A program made the translations under genes and the position numbers. Shown here in pieces: positions 47,358-57,380 of a stretch of 64,000 bases of DNA (positions are counted from its first letter, which is position 1; the number at the start of each line of letters is the position of its first letter). This DNA comes from Blastocladiella emersonii ATCC 22665 (Eukaryota > Blastocladiomycota > Blastocladiomycetes > Blastocladiales > Blastocladiaceae): assembly GCA_025594325.1 (NCBI GenBank), contig JANHCV010000012.1, positions 62,001-126,000 of the forward strand. The letters run 5' to 3'. Below the pieces are notes generated by a model. That model saw only the letters and a list, made by a program, of their open reading frames with translations, searched no databases and was not told the DNA's origin.

Positions 47358-48752
47358 AGCGGGAGAGTGAGCAGTTTGCTCGGCACGGCGGCGAGTCAAG
47401 CAGAAGGACGGGCGAAAAAAAAAACGCCGCATCATGAGCCTTGACTCATCAGTGTGAGCAAAGAGGTCATTGCGATGTGTTGGACACCACGTTGACCGCG
47501 GGAAAATCTTGACGCCGTGGAACTTGTTGGTTGTTGGTCACACGGTTGATGATGGCCACGATCTCTCTTGTCGCTGACCGTCTTCCAAAGCCGGTGCTTG
47601 TACAGCTAGCGCAGATTCGAGCAAACAACTGCATACAAGCACCTTGAGCACGCGGACTAGACTGTCGCGCTTGGTTGACTTGCGCTGCCGCCCGTCCGGT
47701 AGAGTGGCGACGGAGCCCGTTCGCGGTGAGGTAGGGTCTGAGAGAACTTTCTAACCCTTGAAATCGACAAGCCGCTGTCTGGGCGGACCTGTCGTGAAAT
47801 TGTAAGCATCGCAGACTTTGATCGAACTGGCGACGGGAAAACAGCCGCTGTACACAGACGGTCAACTTAATCGTTCCGCCGTTAAAATATGGCGCTAAAA
47901 TCAAACTATCATGAAAGATGAGGGACGTCGGTCCTGTAGTGTAGTGGCCTATCACCCCGCACTTTGAATGCGGAAACCCGAGTTCGAATCTCGGCAGGAC
48001 CTTTTTGATGTTCGATGAGGATCAGAAGTTTACTTCCGGTATTTATTTTGTCGTTCCGAGCTCGGCAGAGGCCGCGGGAAGTCGCCCGAGGTCACAATCC
48101 CATTTTTTTAGCCGATCCTGCCCGACAACCAATGGTTTGTGTCATCAGCCACCCTGCATCGTGTTGCCCTGATTCAGAGGCACCTCTGCATCGAGAGTAC
48201 TCGTCAAACTGCGGCAGGGTCAGCCTGTGAAGCGAGCCGCCGGGCGACTCGCGTTTCGGCCATCCCCATGACCCCTACCACCATCACGGTGACTTCCAAC
48301 TCAGCTCTCGCGGAATCAGCAGTATCGATTGTCCAAGGTTGAAGTTCGGCCGCAGCAATTGGTTCGGACTTGCCGCCGCACGAGCTTCATCGTCTTAGGG
48401 AGCCGGTACCGTCAGTTATGGCCATGACGTGATGTGGCGTGTGCCTCCTTCGCACTCCCCACAAATTAGTCAGTTGCCCACCGCGACATGCTTACCATGC
48501 ACCCCATGTTCCAAGCAGTATCCCTCGTCGTTTGTCGTTGCTCTATGGTGCGGGTGCTGTTACGCGACACGTGTGGCAACCGCCCAAACTCCGTCATGCT
48601 ATTAAGATGGCGATAGCGCGCACAATGGTGAAATCATGCTGCTCGCACCGCTCGGTTCAACTGATCCGTTCTTGCAGCCTCGGGTTTGCCGTGAGGGCAA
48701 CGAGCGGTCTGTCATTTCGTCATCGTTGGTTGACGCGGATCGGCGCTCGCAT
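47358..48752 (-). repeat. Right arm of 8.7-kb palindrome (1,395 bp)
   Basis: This is the reverse complement of 40014-41408. Homology to the left arm stops abruptly at 48752, where an insertion begins; further homology to the left flank resumes at 50533. The inner end at 47358 is equally sharp. It carries the second tRNA-Gln. Confidence 0.92.
47930..48002 (+). tRNA. trnQ-TTG: tRNA-Gln (anticodon TTG), right-arm copy
   Basis: Identical to the gene at 40764-40836, on the opposite strand. All four stems pair, the anticodon is TTG and a T5 run at 48002-48006 follows. The two genes are transcribed towards the two outer ends of the palindrome. Confidence 0.96.
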
Positions 48753-49319
48753 CGAGGGCTAAAGCCCTCTTTTTAGACCGCGTCGCGTCCGGGATAGGGC
48801 GGTGAAATCACGTGAGCGAGGCTCATGTGTTGTGCTTCGAAAACGCGCGACAGACGCGTCGTTTGTCATCTGACCGGTGTGGCGCAACGCGTCCCGGCCG
48901 CGCACGTGATCTGCTTCGGCCTAACCCGCGGAAGCGCGGCGCTCGACGCTGGGCCGCGGAGCTCGAGCGAGCGCGCTGCGCCGACCTTCGATCAGGCTCG
49001 CCAGACTCCGAGCACATGAACGCGTAAGAAGTGCATAAGCGCGTCCAGCCGCCAACGGAGCCCGTGCTTGGTGTGCGTGTTTCGAAACGGAACCTGTGCT
49101 CGGCGGACGTGCTTGGACGACGCGGGCCGCCTTGGAACCGCGAGGCACGAGCACGTTGACGGACGCAGGCGCGAGTTCAACGGTCGCGCTCTGAGCGACT
49201 TGCGAGGCCTCATGAGTGTCTCAAGTGAAGACCGCGAGCTCGAGAGATCCGCTTGAGGAGAACTTTGCGCGAGATATCATTCCTGGCAAATATGTAGCTC
49301 GCGCAGCTCGCGTTTATCA

Positions 49320-49542
49320 TGGACGAAGTGTGCCGAAGCCCGCTGGCTTCGCACAGTTGGTTCTCTCGCTTGACCTCGCCGAGGACGCGCAGAGTGTCGC
49401 GGGCGGCACCGTTTACACGGACGGGTCGTTCCGTGACGCGGGTTCGCCGGACGTGGCGCCGCGTGCGGGCGTCCTCGTGAGCGGATCGCTGGAACTCACT
49501 GTTTGCGTCATTGACAGGAATCACTCGAGCTTCTGCTCCTAG
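49320..49542 (+). pseudogene. RNase H-like retroelement remnant
   Basis: A short open segment with VYTDGSFRDAG (around 49410-49440) followed by AGVLVSGSLELTVCV. This matches the first strands of the RNase H domain of retroelement polymerases (YTDGS motif). A stop follows shortly and downstream frames are broken. Only a domain fragment remains; LINE or LTR origin cannot be decided. Confidence 0.5.
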
Positions 49543-50265
49543 CTGCGGGACGCCGTTGCGTCCGCTCGCCGCGGCGCCCAGCTCACCTAGGCGCTGAACA
49601 ACGAGAGCGTCATCGACGCGGCGCGTTTTGGGCCGGCACACGCGCATCCGCCCGAGCGAACGTCTTGCCGCAAACTCGCTCCTGTGCTTCCAGCTTCGCG
49701 CGCTCGCGAGCCAGCTGACGACCCGTGCCCGTCTACACCAGTATTGGCCGCACCGCTTCAAGTCACCCATCCGCGCCAATCGCCTCAAGACTGGTATCAA
49801 GGTCGCCTACACGGCAGGCGCGTGCGTTCGCGTGCCCCGCTTCGCGCTCACTCTTCCCGGCGGTATTCGACGACGACGCTTCCCGCATCAGCAGCGCCCT
49901 CGCGGTGCTCGCCGAGGTCGAGATCGGCGGCGGCCTCCGCGCACGCGTCGCCGGCTCGCTCGGCGAGCAGCTCAGCAGCTCAAACCGTATCAAATGTACC
50001 GCGGCCGCCGTCATGGACGCGCCGGTCGCCGGTCGCCGCATGGTTCAAGACGGATGTACAACCACCTGCGCGAGCTCATCGACCCGCGTCTCGCGCTCCC
50101 CGCCGCGACGGCCATCGCCTCGAGCGCCGTGCGGTAGCTTGCTTGGCGCCCGCGCTGCAACGCGATTGCTGATGCCGCGCCCGTGGCCCATGACGGTGCC
50201 CTGACGCCACTGGACGCGAGCGACCAGATGCACCGCCCTCCGGCGCGCTGTGTTGCGTCGAGCTG

Positions 50266-50353
50266 TGCTGTGACGCGCTGTGCTGCGACGCGCTGTGCTG
50301 CGACGCGCTGTGCTGCGACGCGCTGTGCTGCGACGCGCTGTGCTGCGACGCGC
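50266..50353 (+). repeat. 15-bp tandem repeat, about six copies
   Basis: Unit tgctgcgacgcgctg. Four exact copies occupy 50281-50340, preceded by a one-mismatch copy (50266-50280) and followed by a 13-bp partial copy. The period is a multiple of three, so all frames stay open (minus strand reads Ser-Ala-Ser-Gln-His repeats), but no gene is supported around it. Confidence 0.9.
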
Positions 50354-50532
50354 AGCTCTCCGACTCCGGCGGCAAGTACTGCCATAGCGACGATGTTCAA
50401 GACTCGTTCAACAGGCGCTTACCCGCGATTCAAGCGATTGCGCACCCACACGGCGCAAGCGCCCAACATGGCACGGGCTTGAGCCCTCGATTGAAAACCA
50501 AACGCGAAGCGTTTCGGTGGCTCGAGTATAAT

Positions 50533-50878
50533 TTAAGGCTTCTTTATCACGAGACGCGGTGGGAGGTTCCAGACGACATACGGCAAACCTCAGTGTCGGC
50601 ATCCGGGTGCCCGGTGTGCGCAACAGTCAGCCGTGGACGCGTCGCGCCACTCACGTGTGCGTGATCACGGCTCCGATGCCATTCCACCGACCTGAAAGCG
50701 CCACACATGGTCCAGCCACCGCCCAACAACACAAGATATAAACGAGAGCAAGCTGTAATTTTTCATGGCAGTGAGAGACAGAGACGGTTGGGTTTGTAGA
50801 CGACGGGACGGAGGGAGGAGAACAAGAGGAGAGAGGTGGGGTGAGGTGGCTGTCGGCCTCCGCCCGTGGTCGCGACTG
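50533..50878 (-). repeat. Diverged outer segment of the inverted duplication, right copy
   Basis: 346 bp matching 39668-40013 in inverted orientation. Homology begins at taaggcttcttt next to the inserted element and ends at the cagtcgcgacca block (reverse strand). It contains the counterpart of the G-alpha 3' flank but no trace of the G-alpha coding exons beyond it. Confidence 0.78.
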
Positions 50879-51479
50879 GCAAGCCGCTCCATGACAGCAA
50901 TTGCGTGGCCGTGGACAAGCTCAAATTGGATGCGCGGGTCTTTTCTGTGAAGCGCAACACGAGGAGCTGTAGTCCAAGCGCGGATTTTCGTAAGCATGAT
51001 CGACTCGGGCGACCCTTGGCCGAGAATCAAGTCGAATGCGTCTGAGGGCGGTCAACGGCGTAGTAAAGAGCGCCATCGCTGGAAAGCAAAAGCATTGTTG
51101 AGTTGACAGCAAGGGAATCTCGATCCCCCGAGCGTGAGCACATTGTACTCGGCAAGTCGCTCGAGATTGCACGCATTACGCGCGGACTCGGCGCCCTTGA
51201 ACACGCCGCGGTACTGCGCATGAAGCCGGCCCATGAAGGCCGCCGCTGAGTCTGCCGAAGTCCGACTGGCACTCGGGTCGGTCGGAAGCGCCGAAGCGAT
51301 GTACTGACCCCGCTCCTGCTCAAGCATTTCCATGGACCAGTCTGCCTCGAGCCAAGCGCACCAGCAGCGGCGAAGTTCCTGCAACGTCGCCTCGTCCGTA
51401 ATCTGCAGCGGCGGGTTAGTCCGAATGTCGAGCCAATCCCGGGAGAGGCACACTCTAAACCGTGGCCCAAAGTCGGAAC
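50879..51479. other. Unassigned sequence right of the duplication
   Basis: No intact gene is seen. A minus-strand frame here, continuing from the neighbouring pseudogene region, has some coding character (DWLDIRTNPPLQITDEATLQ, then CWCAWLEADWSMEMLEQE) but no recognised domain and is broken downstream. Confidence 0.35.
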
Positions 51480-52328
51480 TCAGGCCCGAGCGTGTTGCGC
51501 TGACCGCTCGAAGGTATGTACCAGTTGGCGAAAGTGAGAGACGGAAGCGGCCCTTGCGACCAAGGTCGTGGGCCGCCCGTGGTGCCTTGTTCCTGAGCGC
51601 GGATTGCCCGCAGCGTACTGGAAACATTCTTCGAGCACCTGTTCATGGTCTCGGTCCATTAGAAGCAATCCGAGGACCAGTCGAGCTCACGCGCCCGTCC
51701 CGCCGCGATGCCAGTGCAGCATGTAGCGCGGGTTGTAATCTTGCGGTCCACCTCGCCAAACTGGTACGAGGCTGCATCGGCGGCACTGTAAGCGGCTAAG
51801 AAAGCCAACTTTGAGAAGGCCGAGGCCAGGTATGCGGCGGCGACAGTCGTCGGGTTGCTGATCGGCGTCTGAAGGATCAGGAGCGGTGCGCTGCGGTGGG
51901 CGGGGAACGGAACTGAGGCACTGGATACTCTGGACGCCCCTAAACTGCAGACAGGGCGTGTGCATAGAATGGCCGAGGATTTTGTTGAGCGCCGTGGCGC
52001 CCGCGAGTATGATGGGCTCGCCGTCACCCTGACGCACCAGGTGCGTATCGATGTCGACCGAGCGGCACGCAACTAGAGTCGCCGTGAGGATCACGTCCGT
52101 CTCAACAGCAATCAGGCCCGAGCTCAAGGGGATCTTGACGGAGAGCCCGTTTTTGATACCTGTCAACGAAAAGCATGTACGTCTCGCCCTCGACCTATCG
52201 ACAAAGCGCTCGACGATAGCCGAGTTGCGCAGCCGCTCCAAGTCCGTGAGGAACAAGTGCGGGTACTCTTTTACCCGAGCGTGTTGTGCGTGGGCCAACC
52301 GCAAAAGGCGGTACGCAGCGGCGAGCAC
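51480..52328 (-). pseudogene. Decayed copy A of an unknown gene
   Basis: Several overlapping minus-strand frames together resemble a protein fragment. Recognisable pieces are DIDTHLVRQGDGEPIILAGA then TALNKILG, a segment with PISNPTTVAAAYLASAFSKL, and LMDRDHEQVLEECF. The same pieces in the same order occur on the plus strand at 53355-54003. Frame changes between pieces indicate decay. The family is not recognised. Confidence 0.5.
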
Positions 52329-53300
52329 CGTGTCTTCCGCTCGCCATGTTTAGCAATCGGAGAGTTGAGATTGAAAGATTTGCGGCCGAGAACTGACATG
52401 ACAATACTGCGAACGCGAACAAGCGCATTGGCGGCGTATCAGCCAAATTGTGCGGAAGAGAAGACTTAGCAGTGCGCTCTTACCGCTTCTCAGTACACCT
52501 TTTGCAGCAGCAGCTGACTTCCGATTTCCGCCATGAGCTAGGTTAAAAGGTGGACGTTGTGAGGGCCGAACCTTTTGCAATCCATCCCTGGAACGCGATT
52601 TTAAGCATAAAAGCAGCATTCCTACCAGTATCATGAGTCACCCCTCGCTCGGTGTTAGTCGACAACCTCGCTTTGCGCGTGATCTGCTGCTTTGTCGCCG
52701 CGTTGGGTTGGTTCGCAAGCGTAATCGGCTGGCGGTCGCAAACTCTTTCCTCAGCGTCGTCCCCACCGCCTGAAACGTATGTTTTGATACCGCGTAGCAC
52801 CGTCGTTCTCGTCCTTCCCGCGTTACCGTCGAATTTTCCTCATTCTGTCTCATGGGAGGGGTTAGCGTCAGAGCGCTACAGCCTACAGCCGCGGTCAAAG
52901 AGCGGTGGCTCAGCGGATGGCACAGCGGGTGGCTCAGCGGGTGGCGCAGCAGTGGGAGACAGCACCGACCGACCGTTCCATCGTCGCTCCAGCTCACCAC
53001 ACAGCCAAAGACGTCCAAGCAGGTCACCGTACCAAATGAGTAGCACCAGGAATTTTATCGAACTGAGCTGAGGCCAATGCGGGGAGTCAGGTACTCGGGA
53101 ACGAGAGGCAATACTTGTGAAGTGGGGGTTGGAGGTCGGAACTGCAAAGGAGCCACTCACGAGAGGTTGATGTCTCCGATAGGTTCAAATTGCTCAAACA
53201 GAAACTCAGCTTTGATAAAGCTACAGCTGAGAATTCAGCCAGCTGAAACGTGGCACCTTCATCCCGTGCATTTTACTGAGGATTGATCCAGCTGATCCAG

Positions 53301-53324
53301 CTAACCCCGGAACCAAACGGACCC
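53301..53324 (-). repeat. Isolated Harbinger-type terminal repeat
   Basis: On the minus strand this reads GGGTCCGTTTGGTTCCGGGG, one mismatch from the left end of the Harbinger element at 55153. It also shares subterminal blocks (GGATCAATC and GCTGAAACGTGGCA inverted). It is followed by TAA, a target-like trinucleotide. The matching second end was not found, so it is an orphan end or part of a decayed MITE. Confidence 0.6.
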
Positions 53325-53354
53325 TAATTCAACGTTCGTTGCGCTCCGTTCGGT

Positions 53355-54003
53355 CGGCCTTGACACGCACCTGCCGCGCATCGGTCAGTGCGTGATTCAG
53401 TGTGACGGCCGAGCCATCATCCTCACGGGCCCCACAGCGCTTAAAAAATCCTCGGCCGCGATAGACGCACGCCGTAACCGCAGGTTGATGACGTCCATAG
53501 CATCCAGTGGTTCAATTGCGTCCCCGCCCATCATGTGCCACCGCTCCTGCTCCCCCAGGCGCCAATCAGGAACCCAGCGACCATCGCTAGCGCGTACCCG
53601 GCCTCGGCCTTCCCAACTGTGGCATCCTCGGTCGCAGACGGCGCCGTTGAAGCAGCCTTGTACCAGGTCGACAGGTCGACCACGAGCTTCGTCTCGCGCT
53701 GACCAAGGTGCCGTATCACATGCTTCACCGGCGCCGCGGCGACAAGGGCGTGTCGGTCGGCAGGTTCTTCGAGTTTGCCTCATGGATCGGGACCATGGAC
53801 GGGTGTTCAAGCACACGACGAACGATACGGGCGATCCACTTTTAAGTACTGGTTGGCGCGGGCGGCCCGTGACTTCGGCCTCAAGGTCCCCTCGCACGGC
53901 TCAATTTCGCCAGCTAAGATGGTGTGTTGGGCCTCCAACGAGACATGTTTGATTTCAGCCTCAGATGCGACCATTACTCACGGCTTCGAGTGCTCGCTCG
54001 ATT
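53355..54003 (+). pseudogene. Decayed copy B of the same unknown gene, inverted
   Basis: Corresponds to copy A in inverted orientation. Pieces in order are LDTHLPR, CDGRAIILTGPTALKKS, a segment with APIRNPATIASAYPASAFPT (in another frame) and CLMDRDHGRVFKH. The frames are broken relative to one another. No intact ORF remains and the function is unknown. Confidence 0.5.
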
Positions 54004-55152
54004 AATCACGCGTGATGCTTCCCGACCATGGCGCTCATGGCCGCGCGGCCATCATTGCTCCATCACACACGAGTCTCAGATCACGAAGCATGACGTAGAA
54101 AACTGGTAGGTATCACGAAACTGCTATCCTACAAAGTTCTTGGGCGGATCGAGGACAAACTACTTGCAAACGCGTGAGGTAACTGGTGTGCAGACGAGCT
54201 GGCTAATCGGACAGACTCTTGTGCAAAATCGTGGAGCAACTCGATTCTCAGCACTGGCTGGAGCAAAGAGTGACTGTATTCATCGAGCTCATTCGACTAT
54301 CTTGGGATAAAATCAAGGTCGACACGACACGACTGATTCAAGCTACAGTTGAGACCCAAGTGTGTGTGCAGCACACACACACCGAGTGAGAAGAAGAGCT
54401 GTAAACCGACCCCCGTCGTCACTGCGCTTGCGCTACATTGCTGTGCACTCCCGCGGCCTGCTGTCGCGCGCAAACGCAATCCGGCATTGGTCAAGGAAGT
54501 GCGACGCGCCCCAGCTCTGCGCCCCGGCTCCATCGTCATTCGGTGGACCGAAATGCGCTTTTCGCTTTTTGGATCTTGTGCAAAGGCTCACCAGTGCGCG
54601 TGCCGGGGGCCGTGGTGGCTTTGCCTGACCTCGTGTCAGTGGTCTGAACCAGTGCCGGGTTCGAATCCTATGCCGGGGAACGGTTCCAACGGAACTATGA
54701 GATCAATACCAGGGGAAACCCTTTTGTCGTCTTCACTATAATTTTTGGATCCCAATTCGTCTTTGTCTCTTCCTTCTTTGAGCGCAGGGATAGCAAAGTC
54801 AAATTTTTAATTGGAGTTCCGCTGCCTCCGTCAACGCGCACCGTTCCCTGCGCCATGCCAAGCGAGCTGAGAAATACAGCCATCCAATACGACACGGGAC
54901 GATACGATACAACCAAAAAAAATCATGTTCGTTCACAACGTCATGGATGTATTGGTCCCAAGCGAGGCGGAAGCGCTCGAACTCGATAGTCACCACCTCG
55001 CTCAGCAAGAATTCATGCGTCAACTTGGCACTCTCCAGCACCTACGCCGCCGCGAGGCCAAACAGGTGGCGGGCGATCCGCGCGCGGCCTGCGTCAATCA
55101 ATACCACGCCCTTTTCCGCTCTCCGGTAACTGGCAGTGTAAAACGTGTATTA
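54004..55152. other. Unassigned sequence left of Harbinger element 1
   Basis: No supported gene. A box-B-like ggttcgaatcc at 54658 has poor T-arm pairing and is not called a tRNA. A minus-strand frame at 54799-55041 (81 codons with stop) has no recognised domain. TTA at 55150-55152 abuts the transposon end. Confidence 0.35.
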
Positions 55153-55353
55153 GGGCCCGTTTGGTTCCGGGGTGAATCAGGTGGATCAATCGATTTTACA
55201 CGGTCCGGTGTTCACCCAGCTGAAACGTGGCATTTTCACCCCGTCGCGTTCATCGCGGCGTTTGGGTCGACCCCCGGATGAGCTGAATGGAACCCTCGTC
55301 GCTGAATTGCCCGTCTGCTCGCCCCCGAAACCTTCAGGCTGTGCTTCCCGGCC

Positions 55354-55361
55354 TATATAAA
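55354..55361 (+). promoter_or_regulatory. TATA box within the Harbinger element
   Basis: TATATAAA, about 190 bp before the ATG at 55542. It could drive the plus-strand accessory ORF. Position relative to a real transcription start is unknown. Confidence 0.45.
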
Positions 55362-55541
55362 CGCTGTTTTCCTTCGTGGGGCGGCTCGACCACCACCGGC
55401 GAGTACTCGCACCTCGAGCAGGACGGCAAGGAGTCTGGTGACGTGGAAGGTGTCGATGGTCAAGACGACGCGGCCCCCGCCAGCAAGCGCAGCCGCACTT
55501 CGGACAGCAGCTCGCGTCGCCTCTCGGACTCGGAATTCCTC

Positions 55542-55751
55542 ATGGGCATCAAGGAGGTGTTCCAGAGCGTCGCGACCGCCGACTCCAAGCCCGTCCTGAC
55601 CGCCGCACTTGAATGGGTCCAGGACGCGTACAACGACAATGAAGAGTACCAGATCGACGTCGCCACCCGCCTGACCGAGGATCAAGCGCTTCGCGCCATG
55701 GCCGTGTCCGGACCGAAGCGCAAGCGCGTCCTCGAGTTTTTCATTCAGTAG
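55542..55751 (+). CDS. Harbinger accessory ORF (C-terminal part)
   Basis: A 69-residue ORF from ATG 55542; the same frame is open back to an ATG at 55287, which lies upstream of the TATA box. The coding-like portion runs from an acidic Ser/Asp-rich stretch through DSEFLMGIKEVFQSVA and ALEWVQDAYNDNEEYQ to the end KRVLEFFIQ. This resembles the C-terminal helices of the Myb/SANT-like second protein of Harbinger elements, but no SANT domain is visible. It may be truncated. Confidence 0.4.
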   Translation: MGIKEVFQSVATADSKPVLTAALEWVQDAYNDNEEYQIDVATRLTEDQALRAMAVSGPKRKRVLEFFIQ

Positions 55752-56063
55752 CTCTCTCGCACATGTCCCCCTCCCTCGCGTTGCTTCCTGGCCTTGTTCT
55801 CGCCCATTTGTGTCCAATACATCTGGCTTTGTGTCCATCGTATCTTCAATCGTTACCCTTCGCTCAAAAATGACGCGACTCGTTGAGAAACGCGTGGTTC
55901 GCAAAGTGTCTCACACGTCACGTGATTGATCGACGCGTCTCCACCGATGCGTTCTGACCTCAGCGACGCGTCAAATCATCTGGAATCGCTTATCTAACGT
56001 TATAGTACTTGACAAATCAGTATATTACAGCATGCATGCGGGTACAACAATTATTTCGCGCCT

Positions 56064-57380
56064 TCAAAGACGGGTCCCACGAGCGGCCATGACGCGCCTG
56101 TACTCGGTCCAAAGAACATTTGCGATGCGGTTCCGAAGCGAGATACCGCGCTGACGAGCTCCGTCCAGCGAGGCCTCGAGGACAGCGGCCTCGTCGTCCT
56201 CCTCGTTCTCGTCGTTCAGGGGCTCGCGCCCACGCACACGCGCCTCACGCGCCGCGTCCCGCGCGCGCCGGAGCTCCGTCTCGGCGTCGCGAAAGAAGGC
56301 GTCGCCGCCTTGGTTCCACTTGTTGATCATGTTGTGCAGCGTGCAGAGCGCGTACACAAGCTTGACTTGAGTCTTGATTGGGTAGGCCGCGCCAATCGAG
56401 AGGACGCGGAACCGCTTCTTGAGCACGCCAAAGATACGCTCAACAGAGTTGCGGAGCGACGCGTGGCGCAGATTGAAAAGCTCCTCGCGGTTCTTAACTC
56501 TACGTACGTTGATGAAGCGGATGAGATGGCGCCAACGTGATGGTCATGGCAGTGAGAACGTACCCATCCTTGCCGCGAGCAAACTCGCGAAGATGATAGC
56601 GGGTACCGCGGAAGGGCACGATGATGGACGTGCGGTTTGCGTAGCCGCCGTCGGCGAGGTAGAAGCGGCCGGCGGGGATCTTGAACCCACGGGCGAAGGC
56701 GTCCAAGAGCACGCGCGAGTCATGCGCCTTGCCCTCCCACCCTGCGAGAACGTAGGTGAAGTTCAAGTCAAAGTCGCAGGCAGCGAGGACATTTGAGGAG
56801 ATGGTCCCCTTGCGGTTTCGGAACGAGTCGTGAAGCTTGGCGGGCACAACAAACGGGATGTGCGTTCCGTCAAGCGCGCCGACCGCGTTCTGGGACGGAG
56901 CGTATTTCGGATCGTGGGCGATGCGCTCATGCACGGGCGTAGAATCGGACGGCTGGACAATGAACTCGGGCATCAGGCGGTACAGAGCGTCGAGCACTTG
57001 CTTCAGAACCCTGGACGCGGTCTCGCCAGAGATTTGGAACCGCTCCCTGAGGTTGCGGTTGGTGCTGCCCTCGCCGGCCATGACAAGAAAAACCATGAAG
57101 CGCGCCTCGACGGACAGCTCGCGGCCGTCGGCGAGAAGGCCACGGTCGCGGAACAGGCGGCAGATGGCCTTGAAGGTCTCGCGGGGCATACGGGCGATTT
57201 CCGAAAAACGCGTTTCGCTGTTGCACGTCAGCAGCTCTTGAACCCACGACTCGCCGGAAGCGTGGACGTGCGGATAGGCTCCCACGAGCGGCGCTCGTTG
57301 CGCGCAGCGAGACGTCGCAGGAGAGCGAGGGCGGCCGTGAGTATGAGGCCGCGCAGCTTGCGGTTGTATCCCTTGCCCAT
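56064..57380 (-). pseudogene. Harbinger DDE transposase (one-base frameshift)
   Basis: A DDE_Tnp_4-type transposase of about 417 residues if intact. Exon 1 is 57380-56564 and exon 2 is 56499-56064; the 64-nt intron (GTACGT to CGTAG) keeps frame. Catalytic residues are visible: first Asp in VGALDGTHIPF, second Asp in YLADGGYANR, Glu in RNSVERIFGVLKKRF (only after splicing). Compared with the second copy, one base is missing near 57254-57259, shifting the frame after about 40 residues. The first Met is that of MGKGYNRKLRG, also present in copy 2. A small undetected intron could be argued instead, but the copy comparison favours a deletion. Confidence 0.85.

Larger units (their letters stand above)
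48753..50532 (+). mobile_element. Insertion of degenerate retroelement material
   Basis: About 1.78 kb that interrupts the homology between the two sides of the inverted duplication. It begins with a small hairpin (GAGGGC-TAAA-GCCCTC, 48754-48769) followed by TTTTT. Near its right side (50482-50491) is agccctcgat, the exact inverse of atcgagggct at 48751-48760. An RNase H-like remnant lies at 49320-49542. No intact ORF, LTR pair or target-site duplication is seen, so the element class is uncertain. Confidence 0.5.

Noticed and set aside
46229-47386. 385-codon minus-strand ORF crossing from spacer into the right arm
   Set aside because: No ATG at its start, it runs through two diverged 170-bp repeats and shows no domain; low-complexity Arg/Leu/Ser composition.
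40014-48752. The palindrome as a Maverick/Polinton or other long-TIR transposon
   Set aside because: No polymerase, integrase, ATPase or capsid-like ORF in the spacer, no target-site duplication, and the homology continues outside the arms, which a transposon insertion would not produce.
48754-48776. Hairpin plus TTTTTAG as a Helitron 3' end
   Set aside because: The CTRR terminus is missing at the right distance and no Rep/helicase sequence is near.
50266-50353. Tandem repeats as a CRISPR array
   Set aside because: The 15-bp units are contiguous without spacers and the genome is eukaryotic.
54590-54680. tRNA-like sequence with a perfect ggttcgaatcc box
   Set aside because: The T stem pairs in only two to three positions and no acceptor or anticodon stem could be drawn. 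At best a tRNA-derived SINE remnant.
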